A stretch of 64,000 nt of DNA, taken from assembly GCF_016811105.1 (NCBI RefSeq), contig NZ_JAFBGM010000002.1, positions 1,116,001 to 1,180,000 on the forward strand. The letters run 5' to 3'. Each line of letters opens with the position of its first letter. Position 1 is the first letter of the stretch. The DNA is from Aurantibacter crassamenti (GTDB lineage Bacteria; Bacteroidota; Bacteroidia; Flavobacteriales; Flavobacteriaceae). Of this stretch, positions 1 through 6,819 are shown in pieces. The notes under the pieces were generated by a model. That model ran no database searches. It saw only the letters and a list, made by a program, of their open reading frames with translations, and was not told where the DNA came from. A program made the position numbers and the translations under genes.

Positions 1-1517
1 AACCATTGGGAAAATCAAAAACACCGTTAGCGGTCATTCCGTATATAAATGCTATTTCACAAAAAGATTTTGAAATAGATAAAGGTCTAAACAGTATAAA
101 AATTGGTGGTGACGCAAAAGTATCGATAGGCAATAATTTAAATTTAGATATCACTGTAAACCCAGATTTCTCTCAAGTTGAAGTTGATGATCAAGTCACT
201 AATCTTACGCGTTTCGAAGTTAATTTACCTGAAAAACGACAATTCTTTATTGATAATAATGACCTATTCGCGAGCTTCGGAGATGGTTTTGATGTAAGTC
301 CATTTTTCTCAAGAAGAATTGGTATTGCTGAAGACTCATTAGGTGAGACAATAGAAAATAAAATTAACGCAGGAGTACGGCTTAGTGGCAAATTGACAAA
401 AAATCTTCGCGTTGGTATGCTTAATATTCAGACCGCCGAAGACTTAGAAAATGAAATAGCTTCTAACAATAATACCATGTTGGCATTTCAACAACGGGTT
501 TTCTCGAGATCCAATATTGGTGTTTTTTTCATAAATAAACAGTCCTTTAAAGAGTATGATTTTATCGCACCTGAAGATGAGTATAATCGAGTTCTGGGGA
601 TGGATTTTAACTTAGCATCTCAAGACAATACCTGGAATGGCAAACTATTTCTGCACAAATCATTTAATCCAAATGATAATGAAGGCAACGTAGCAGCTGG
701 ATCTACATTACGGTATAATAGTAGAAAATTCAATCTTTTTTTAAAAGGTATTTTTGTTGATGAAGATTTTAGATCAGATTTAGGTTTTATTAGAAGAACT
801 GATGTTTTCAAAAATATAATTAGTCTAGAGCGCGTTTTCTGGCCAGTAACTGGACCATTTCAAAGTCATTCATTGCGAGTTAGACCGATTACTTTTTGGA
901 AGCCAAGTGATAATTTCAGCAATACGGATTATGATTTTAAATCCACTTGGGAAACAGCATTAAAAAATCAAGTAAAGTTCGGAGTTGAATTGACAAACAG
1001 CTTCACTTATCTTTTTGAAGATTTTGATCCAACCAATACTGATGATGCTATAGAATTACCAAAAAATCATGGTTATCATTATAATTATTTTACACTCACT
1101 TACGAATCTGATAAGCGTAAAATTTTTGGATATGAGTTTGAATCAACAATAGGTAGATTTTATAATGGAAAAAGATTTTCAATCATAAGCGAAATGTCAT
1201 TGCGGTTTCAACCAAAAGTTTTTCTTTCGCTACAATTAAATTACGATAAAGTAAACTTACCAAAACCCTACCCTAGTGCAGATATTTGGTTGGTAAGTCC
1301 TAAAATTGATGTCACCTTTAGTAAATCACTTTTTTGGTCTACACTAGTGCAATACAGTAACCAGAAAGATAATCTTGGTTTCAATTCTCGTTTACAGTGG
1401 CGTTTTGCACCGTTGTCAGATTTATACCTAGTCTACAACAACAATTATTTTGTCAATGCATTTGCACCAAGATTTAGTTCAATAAATCTTAAATTCACCT
1501 ATTGGTTGAATATATAA
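1..1517 (+). CDS. DUF5916-type outer-membrane protein, 3' part
   Basis: This is the C-terminal part (about 505 residues) of a protein whose 5' end lies outside the window; the frame is open to the left edge, and the TTG at position 6 is not a believable start. Residues near the left edge, including a TNLTRFEVNLPEKRQFF stretch, match the pattern of DUF5916 proteins. That family usually carries a family 9 carbohydrate-binding domain at the N-terminus followed by a long beta-rich region, thought to be an outer-membrane barrel. The alternating aromatic/polar strands through to the terminal FTYWLNI are consistent with a barrel ending in an outer-membrane-type last strand. The missing N-terminus would hold the signal peptide and the binding domain. 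The HAD gene follows after 11 bases, so the two may be cotranscribed. The function is unknown beyond the family assignment. Confidence 0.75.
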   Translation, partial: PLGKSKTPLAVIPYINAISQKDFEIDKGLNSIKIGGDAKVSIGNNLNLDITVNPDFSQVEVDDQVTNLTRFEVNLPEKRQFFIDNNDLFASFGDGFDVSPFFSRRIGIAEDSLGETIENKINAGVRLSGKLTKNLRVGMLNIQTAEDLENEIASNNNTMLAFQQRVFSRSNIGVFFINKQSFKEYDFIAPEDEYNRVLGMDFNLASQDNTWNGKLFLHKSFNPNDNEGNVAAGSTLRYNSRKFNLFLKGIFVDEDFRSDLGFIRRTDVFKNIISLERVFWPVTGPFQSHSLRVRPITFWKPSDNFSNTDYDFKSTWETALKNQVKFGVELTNSFTYLFEDFDPTNTDDAIELPKNHGYHYNYFTLTYESDKRKIFGYEFESTIGRFYNGKRFSIISEMSLRFQPKVFLSLQLNYDKVNLPKPYPSADIWLVSPKIDVTFSKSLFWSTLVQYSNQKDNLGFNSRLQWRFAPLSDLYLVYNNNYFVNAFAPRFSSINLKFTYWLNI

Positions 1518-1528
1518 TATTGAAGTAA

Positions 1529-2329
1529 ATGAAGTATAAAATTTTTTGTTCTGATTTAGATGGCACACTACTTACCACTAAAAGCGACGTATCTGATTTT
1601 ACCATTTCAGAAATAGCCCGAATAAAAGAACAATTAAAGATTTTCTTGGTTTCTGCTCGCATGCCTCAGTCAATGACCTATTTACAAAAAAGACTTGGTA
1701 TTGAAAACCAGCCCATAATATGTTATAACGGTGCGTTAGTTCTTGATGGTACAAATGAAATTTTATCAATCTCGATCAAAATTGAGGCGGTTGAAAAAGT
1801 ATACGAATTGGCAAAAGTGGAACATATAAAGCTAGGCTTATATTATAATAGCGAATGGTATGTTGAAGAAACATCAGAACGTGTTGAGAAAGAAATTAAA
1901 TACACCTGTGCTGAGCCTATTTTTAGAGATACAAATGAAACTATAGCTGATTGGAAATCACGAAACATTAGCGCGCACAAAATTATGTTGATGGGTACCA
2001 AAGAATCAGCAGATAAAATATATCCATTGCTTACTGAACAATTAAGTGAGCAAATGAACATATATCGGTCTAACGATACACTAATAGAACTAGCGCCAAA
2101 GGCGGTTTCAAAACTGTCAGCCATAAAACTTTTACTTTCTGCTGATGAATCACTTTCTGATGTAATTTCTTTTGGTGATAATTACAATGACACCGAAATG
2201 CTACTACATACTGGTTGCGGGGTCGCAGTCGCAAATGCTAGAGAAGAAGTTAAATCTATCGCCAATCATATTACATTAAAAAACACGGAAGACGGTGTTG
2301 CGCATTTTATTAAGCAACATCTAATTTGA
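1529..2329 (+). CDS. Cof-type HAD-IIB family hydrolase
   Basis: This 266 aa cytosolic phosphatase-like protein belongs to the haloacid dehalogenase superfamily, Cof/IIB subfamily. Visible motifs are motif I DLDGT at residues 9-13 (nucleophile Asp9, acid/base Asp11), motif II around SARMP near residue 42, and motif IV GDNYNDTEM near residue 216, which supplies the Mg-binding aspartates. The central part between motifs II and III fits the alpha/beta cap of the IIB class. Length is normal for the family. Members dephosphorylate sugar phosphates, nucleotides or cofactors such as FMN, and substrate cannot be read from sequence. It starts at an ATG 11 bases after the DUF5916 gene and is likely in the same transcript. 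Confidence 0.85.
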   Translation: MKYKIFCSDLDGTLLTTKSDVSDFTISEIARIKEQLKIFLVSARMPQSMTYLQKRLGIENQPIICYNGALVLDGTNEILSISIKIEAVEKVYELAKVEHIKLGLYYNSEWYVEETSERVEKEIKYTCAEPIFRDTNETIADWKSRNISAHKIMLMGTKESADKIYPLLTEQLSEQMNIYRSNDTLIELAPKAVSKLSAIKLLLSADESLSDVISFGDNYNDTEMLLHTGCGVAVANAREEVKSIANHITLKNTEDGVAHFIKQHLI

Positions 2330-2330
2330 G

Positions 2331-2338
2331 TATATTTG
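2331..2338 (+). promoter_or_regulatory. possible TAnnTTTG promoter box for the DUF819 gene
   Basis: TATATTTG fits the Bacteroidota -7 consensus TAnnTTTG and lies 22 bases before the start at 2361, giving a leader of about 15 bases. No TTG is present at the expected 17-23 base spacing upstream (the nearest, at 2298-2300, is 30 bases away), so this is a weak call. Confidence 0.3.
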
Positions 2339-2360
2339 AGATTGACACAAATACATTTAA

Positions 2361-3638
2361 ATGACCGAAGCAATTTTATCCCAACCTATTATTTCTGATG
2401 ATACTGTAGTATTTGGACTATTAGCACTTTGTCTCGGATTCGTTTTTTACACCTCAGCAATAAAAACTGGTTTCTGGAAAAAATTCTACAGTATCGTACC
2501 CACTGTTTTAATGTGTTATTTACTTCCCGGAATTTTGACTAGTATCGGTTTAATTTCGGATGAAACGTCAAATCTTTATTTTATGGCAAGCAGGTATCTG
2601 CTGCCTGCTGCATTAGTTTTAATGACTTTAAGCATTGACTTAAAAGGTATAGTCAATCTTGGCCCTAAAGCGCTAATAATGTTTTTTACAGGCTCTATCG
2701 GAATAATGATTGGTGGCCCTTTAGCAATTTTAATTGTTTCTATTTTTTCTCCGGAAACTGTAGGTGGCAGCGGACCAGATGCTATATGGAGAGGACTTTC
2801 TACTATTGCTGGAAGTTGGATTGGCGGAAGTGCAAATCAAGCTGCCATGTTTGAGATTTTTAAGTATAATCCTGATAAATTTGGCGGTATGGTACTCGTT
2901 GATATCGTAGTAGCCAATTTATGGATGGCCATTATTTTATTAGGTGTAGGTAAAACTGAAAAAATAGATAAATGGTTAAAAGCGGATAACTCTTCTATTG
3001 AAACTTTGAAAATAAAAGTTGCCGCGCATACAGCCAAAATTACGCGTGTAGCTACCCTACCCGATTATATAATAATGCTTTCTTTATCATTTACTGCAGT
3101 AGGTTTAGCGCATTTTTTAAGTGGTCATTTTTCAAGTTTTTTAGAATATACATTTGAAGTTATTCGCGATAAAGACAACTTTTTCTCTTCGCTTAGTTCT
3201 AAATTTCTTTGGATGGTAGTATTTGCTACTGCTGTGGGAATAGGACTATCTTTCACCAAAGCTAAAAATTATGAAGGTGCTGGTGCTAGTAAAATTGGTG
3301 GTATGTTCATTTACATTTTGGTCGCCACAATAGGCATGCAGATGGATTTAGGAAAAGTTCTTGAAAACCCAGGTTTAATTGTCATTGGTTTAATTTGGAT
3401 TTCAATTCATGCGGGTCTTTTAATTTTAGTAGCCAAACTAATTAAAGCACCTTATTTCTTTTTAGCTGTTGGTAGTCAAGCCAATGTAGGCGGTGCAGCA
3501 TCAGCTCCTGTAGTTGCTGCTGAGTTTCATCCATCATTAACTTCGGTTGGTATTCTTTTGGCAGTCTTCGGTTATGTTGTTGGTACAGCAGGCGCCTATA
3601 TATGTGCATTGCTCATGGAAGTTGCGTCGCAGGTCTAG
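2361..3638 (+). CDS. DUF819 family integral membrane protein
   Basis: This 425 aa polytopic inner-membrane protein has about ten hydrophobic segments and Gly/Ala-rich helices, including a GGSANQAAM motif near residue 155 and a second GSQANVGGAASAP motif near residue 372. These two inverted-topology-like segments are typical of DUF819 (YjcL-like) proteins, which look like transporters of unknown substrate. Length is normal. It begins 31 bases after the HAD gene and may belong to the same transcription unit or use the weak promoter box at 2331. No substrate can be proposed. Confidence 0.8.
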   Translation: MTEAILSQPIISDDTVVFGLLALCLGFVFYTSAIKTGFWKKFYSIVPTVLMCYLLPGILTSIGLISDETSNLYFMASRYLLPAALVLMTLSIDLKGIVNLGPKALIMFFTGSIGIMIGGPLAILIVSIFSPETVGGSGPDAIWRGLSTIAGSWIGGSANQAAMFEIFKYNPDKFGGMVLVDIVVANLWMAIILLGVGKTEKIDKWLKADNSSIETLKIKVAAHTAKITRVATLPDYIIMLSLSFTAVGLAHFLSGHFSSFLEYTFEVIRDKDNFFSSLSSKFLWMVVFATAVGIGLSFTKAKNYEGAGASKIGGMFIYILVATIGMQMDLGKVLENPGLIVIGLIWISIHAGLLILVAKLIKAPYFFLAVGSQANVGGAASAPVVAAEFHPSLTSVGILLAVFGYVVGTAGAYICALLMEVASQV

Positions 3639-3704
3639 AAATTGACTAGAACAATTATTTATCAAAATTATTTCATGATATTTGCGGCTTATTAAAAAGG
3701 AGAA

Positions 3705-4412
3705 ATGAGAAAATTTTTAGTTCTATTACTTATCGCAATAATTAGTGTTTCTTGTCAGGAAGAAAATACAAAAGAAACAATGATGGTTACTGGGAATATT
3801 AAAGGCCTTAAAAAAGGCACCCTATATCTTCAACATATTAAAGACACCAGTTTAACAACTGTAGATTCATTAGAAATTTCGGGTGATGGAAATTTTTCGT
3901 TGCAAGCACAATTAGAGAGTCCGGAAATCTTTTATTTATATTTAAATAAAAAGGACAACAATGATATCAATGATCGCATTACATTTTTTGGTGAACCTGG
4001 TACCATAACAATAAACACTTCTTGGAATACTTTTGATACCAACTCTAAAATCGATGGTTCAGCTACACAAAAAAAATGGGAAGAGTACCAAGAAACTATG
4101 TCGCAGTTCAATTTAAAAGATTTAGAAATTATTCAGACTGCAAGAAATACTGAATTAAATTTAAATGAACTTCAAGTAGATTCTTTAATAAATCTTAGTG
4201 AAAAGAACGTATTAAGAAGTTATTTATATGCAATTAATTTTGCCTTGACCAACTCAGATTCATACATAGCACCCTATATAGCGCTCAATGAAGTTGCAGA
4301 TGCAAATAAAATATATCTTGATTCAATAGCTAATACAATGACCCCTGAAGTTGCCGATTCAAAATATGGCAAAGCCTTATTAGCACATCTTGATAAACAG
4401 AAGAAAAATTAA
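3705..4412 (+). CDS. DUF4369 domain lipoprotein
   Basis: This 235 aa protein begins with a lipoprotein signal (MRKFLVLLLIAIISVSCQEE; lipobox Cys17), so it is probably anchored to a membrane on the periplasmic side or exported. Residues about 25-120 resemble DUF4369, the N-terminal domain that often precedes a TlpA-like thioredoxin domain in Bacteroidota. Here no CxxC thioredoxin domain follows; the C-terminal half is helical and polar, so it is a stand-alone form. An AAGGAG sequence lies just before the ATG, but only two bases away, too close for a standard Shine-Dalgarno. A strong terminator overlaps the stop codon. Confidence 0.75.
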   Translation: MRKFLVLLLIAIISVSCQEENTKETMMVTGNIKGLKKGTLYLQHIKDTSLTTVDSLEISGDGNFSLQAQLESPEIFYLYLNKKDNNDINDRITFFGEPGTITINTSWNTFDTNSKIDGSATQKKWEEYQETMSQFNLKDLEIIQTARNTELNLNELQVDSLINLSEKNVLRSYLYAINFALTNSDSYIAPYIALNEVADANKIYLDSIANTMTPEVADSKYGKALLAHLDKQKKN

Positions 4413-4443
4413 GAGACCGTTATTCTAACAGTCTCTTAATTTT
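4405..4443. terminator. bidirectional terminator between convergent genes
   Basis: A perfect 13 bp inverted repeat (4405-4417 with 4431-4443; core AAGAGAC/GTCTCTT) with a 13 base loop. It starts with A-tracts and ends with T-tracts, so it can work for both the DUF4369 gene (+) and the small - strand gene ending at 4455. Confidence 0.85.
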
Positions 4444-4454
4444 GTAATATACTA

Positions 4455-4724
4455 TTATGCTAATTTATTTACTTGCTCAACTAATGCACGTGCTTTAGTT
4501 TCAAGTTCATCTTTTACAGAATTTAGATGCTTTTTTCTATTTTCAACTTTACGTTGATTTACTTTGGCTATTAATTCTTCAAAAGTGCTAATTACACTCT
4601 CTATAACTTCCTCACCTTCTTTAGAGACATTATTGCTATTACTAGCTTCTACGATATAAACCGCCTCAATGATATCACCTAAAACATTATTGATATCTTT
4701 TTTTAATCCTTTAACACTTGCCAT
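4455..4724 (-). CDS. small helical conserved hypothetical protein
   Basis: This 89 aa protein has no signal peptide, membrane segment or cysteine. It is charged, rich in Lys, Glu, Val and Asn, and looks almost entirely alpha-helical, possibly coiled coil in the C-terminal half. I do not recognise a named family; proteins of this kind occur as conserved hypotheticals in flavobacteria. It lies 43 bases downstream of the mannose-6-phosphate isomerase-type gene on the same strand and ends at the bidirectional terminator. A TACTTTTG box in the gap suggests it may also have its own promoter. Confidence 0.7.
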   Translation of the reverse strand: MASVKGLKKDINNVLGDIIEAVYIVEASNSNNVSKEGEEVIESVISTFEELIAKVNQRKVENRKKHLNSVKDELETKARALVEQVNKLA

Positions 4725-4741
4725 AATTACATAAATTTTGT

Positions 4742-4749
4742 CAAAAGTA
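4742..4749 (-). promoter_or_regulatory. possible -7 box for the 89 aa gene
   Basis: Read on the - strand this is TACTTTTG, a match to TAnnTTTG, 17 bases before the start codon. No TTG lies at the usual -33 distance, so the call is tentative. Confidence 0.35.
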
Positions 4750-4767
4750 CAGCTAAATACGGACTCC

Positions 4768-5736
4768 TTAAATGGTAATCTCCAAAAGTTTAGCTCCCGT
4801 TGTATTAATTTTAATGGTAGAACTCTTAGCAGGTATCAAAATAGTTTCTCCTTTTTTTATAGATTCCGAGCCTTCTTCGTTTTCAATTGATGCTAATCCA
4901 TCAACACACATGTATATTGTGAACGAATCTCTTTGCGTAATATCTTGTTCAAAATTTTGAGAAAGATTTAAAAACTTGGTATTAAAATAAGGACAATCAA
5001 CCATTTCATTTACACGATTCAAATCTTGTGCATAGTCAACTTTAAAATCGTCTTTCTGTTGGTAATCAATTGCATCTAATGCTTGCTCTGTATGAAGTTC
5101 GCGAAGATTACCTTCTTTATCTCGTCTATTAAAATCAAAGACTCTATAGGTAATGTCAGAAGTCTGCTGAATTTCAGCGAGCATTACCCCTGACCCAATA
5201 GCATGAATTTTACCCGTATTAATAAAGAACGTATCACCTTCTTTTACTTTTTCATAATTCAAGAGTTCAAGAAGTTTATCCTTCTCTAAACTATCAGCAT
5301 ATTCTTGTTTTGTTACATCCTTATTAAAGCCAACAATTAAACTCGCGTCATCATCCGCGTTCATGATATACCACATTTCTGTTTTACCGAAAGAATTATG
5401 GCGTTCTTTTGCAAGTGCGTCATTAGGATGCAATTGGATGGATAAATCTAGCTTAGCGTCAATAAATTTAATTAGAATAGGAAATTCTTTACCAAACCTT
5501 TCAAACACACTTTTACCTAACAACTCTTCTGGGTTACTTTCAATCAGTTCTTGTAATGTAGTACCCGCTAAATTTCCGTTAGAGACTGTTGATATATCAC
5601 CTTCAACTGTTGATACCTCCCAACTTTCTCCGGTGATATCTGATTCAATACTTTTATTTAAAACAGTTTTCAATTTTTGACCACCCCATAAACGCTCCTT
5701 TAAAATAGGATTAAACTTTAACGGATATATATTCAT
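4768..5736 (-). CDS. manA: class I mannose-6-phosphate isomerase-type protein
   Basis: This 322 aa cytosolic metalloenzyme probably interconverts mannose 6-phosphate and fructose 6-phosphate, linking glycolysis to GDP-sugar and surface-polysaccharide synthesis. It is of the short type: an N-terminal KERLWGG motif near residue 13, the zinc-ligand segment QLHPND at 101-106 (Gln101, His103), GKTEMWY at 118-123 with ligand Glu120, and a further His in TGKIHAIGSG near residue 178. The C-terminal cupin half ends with a typical ETILIPA segment. Length is normal for this short class. It sits 56 bases downstream of the PTPS-family gene on the same strand. Assignment to the family is firm; the exact sugar is inferred. 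Confidence 0.88.
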   Translation of the reverse strand: MNIYPLKFNPILKERLWGGQKLKTVLNKSIESDITGESWEVSTVEGDISTVSNGNLAGTTLQELIESNPEELLGKSVFERFGKEFPILIKFIDAKLDLSIQLHPNDALAKERHNSFGKTEMWYIMNADDDASLIVGFNKDVTKQEYADSLEKDKLLELLNYEKVKEGDTFFINTGKIHAIGSGVMLAEIQQTSDITYRVFDFNRRDKEGNLRELHTEQALDAIDYQQKDDFKVDYAQDLNRVNEMVDCPYFNTKFLNLSQNFEQDITQRDSFTIYMCVDGLASIENEEGSESIKKGETILIPAKSSTIKINTTGAKLLEITI

Positions 5737-5792
5737 ATTACTTTGTTAAATGAAAATATTTCTAATTATAACGTATTTTCCTACGTATTATT

Positions 5793-6203
5793 TTAACCAG
5801 AATAGCTTACGAAATTTCTAGGCGTTTCATATAGCGTCACTTCTAATTCTTTTTCAGTTGTAATATGTGGTCTTAATTTATTGTAAATAAATACAGCAAT
5901 ATTCTCAGCCGTCGGATTCAAATTCTTGAATTCAGCTACTTCTATATTTAAATTCTTATGATCTAATTCTTCTTCAACCTCAATTTTTATTAAATCTTTA
6001 AGCACCTTCATGTCCATCACAAAGCCAGTTTTTTGATCAATTTGCCCAGTTACGCTAACAATTAATTCATAATTGTGGCCGTGAAAATTTGGGTTACTGC
6101 ATTTGCCAAAAATTTCGGAATTTTTTTCAGCACTCCAATCTTTCCGATAAAGTCGATGCGCTGCATTAAAATGGGCCTTTCTACTAACTTTAACCTTTGA
6201 CAT
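5793..6203 (-). CDS. 6-pyruvoyl-tetrahydropterin synthase / QueD family
   Basis: This 136 aa cytosolic enzyme is in the tunnelling-fold PTPS/QueD family, which acts on 7,8-dihydroneopterin triphosphate. Zinc ligands are His16, His41 and His43. The likely catalytic Cys is Cys35, Asp-His lie in the LDHKNLN segment near residue 80, and the pterin-anchoring Glu in LYETP near the C-terminus. The Cys-to-HGH spacing is C-x5-HGH (CSNPNFHGHNY), as in the eukaryotic-type 6-pyruvoyl-tetrahydropterin synthases, rather than the C-x3-HGH of E. coli QueD. It may therefore not be a queuosine enzyme. It starts 11 bases after the idi stop, so the two are probably cotranscribed. Confidence 0.85.
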   Translation of the reverse strand: MSKVKVSRKAHFNAAHRLYRKDWSAEKNSEIFGKCSNPNFHGHNYELIVSVTGQIDQKTGFVMDMKVLKDLIKIEVEEELDHKNLNIEVAEFKNLNPTAENIAVFIYNKLRPHITTEKELEVTLYETPRNFVSYSG

Positions 6204-6214
6204 TATTTCAAAAT

Positions 6215-6730
6215 TTAATTAATATGGTCATAAAAACGTTCAAAAATTATCTTGAACCATTCAGTATACTTCTCAGGTGAACTAGCAATATCTGCCTTAA
6301 TTGCATCGGGTTTTTGCCATTTCCAATTCGCTACCTCATCAGTATTTATAGTTGGCTCATTTTCAAAATAACCTATCATAACATGATCAAGTTCATGTTC
6401 CGTTAAACCATTATCAAAAGGGGCTTTATATACAAATGAAAATAGCTCTTTCAATTCAGTTTCAAAACCCATTTCTTCAAAAAGTCTTCTTTTACCTGCT
6501 TGCAAATTAGACTCACCCAATCTTTGATGACTACAACAAGTGTTTGTCCATAAAAGCGGAGAATGGTACTTATCAGCAGCACGCTGTTGTAACATGGTCT
6601 CCCCTTTTTCATTCATAATAAAAACTGAAAACGCTCTATGTAAGACCGCTTTTTCATGAGCTTCCATTTTTGGCATAGTGCCCAACTCTTCATCGTTCTC
6701 ATTGACCAGAATAACTTTTTCCTCATCCAT
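6215..6730 (-). CDS. idi: type I isopentenyl-diphosphate delta-isomerase
   Basis: This 171 aa cytosolic Nudix-fold enzyme interconverts isopentenyl and dimethylallyl diphosphate for isoprenoid synthesis. Metal-binding His25, His31 and His68 are present, and the active-site Cys is Cys66 in TNTCCSHQRLGES. The EHELDHV segment near residue 114 carries the catalytic/metal Glu residues. Length is close to the E. coli protein. A - strand TATTTTTG sequence (plus coordinates 6735-6742) lies immediately before the ATG, which would give an almost leaderless message; this is tentative. It is the first gene of a probable idi > PTPS > manA run. Confidence 0.93.
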   Translation of the reverse strand: MDEEKVILVNENDEELGTMPKMEAHEKAVLHRAFSVFIMNEKGETMLQQRAADKYHSPLLWTNTCCSHQRLGESNLQAGKRRLFEEMGFETELKELFSFVYKAPFDNGLTEHELDHVMIGYFENEPTINTDEVANWKWQKPDAIKADIASSPEKYTEWFKIIFERFYDHIN

Positions 6731-6758
6731 ACCACAAAAATAGCGCGTTTATACCATT

Positions 6759-6801
6759 AAAAAAAGCAACCTAGTTAACTGTAAACTAGATTGCTTTTTT
6801 T
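6759..6801 (-). terminator. terminator after the 950 aa surface protein gene
   Basis: An 11 bp A-tract/GCAA arm at 6759-6769 pairs with 6791-6801, then after one mismatch CTAGTT (6771-6776) pairs with AACTAG (6784-6789), leaving a 7 base loop. On the - strand it ends in a T-run, 19 bases past the stop of the 6820-9672 gene, and isolates idi from the surface-protein island. Confidence 0.8.
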
Positions 6802-6819
6802 AATAATATGTAAATAGGA

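Noticed and set aside
3697-3702. Shine-Dalgarno AAGGAG for the DUF4369 gene
   Set aside because: It is only two bases from the ATG, and neighbouring genes show no such signal, so it is likely chance.
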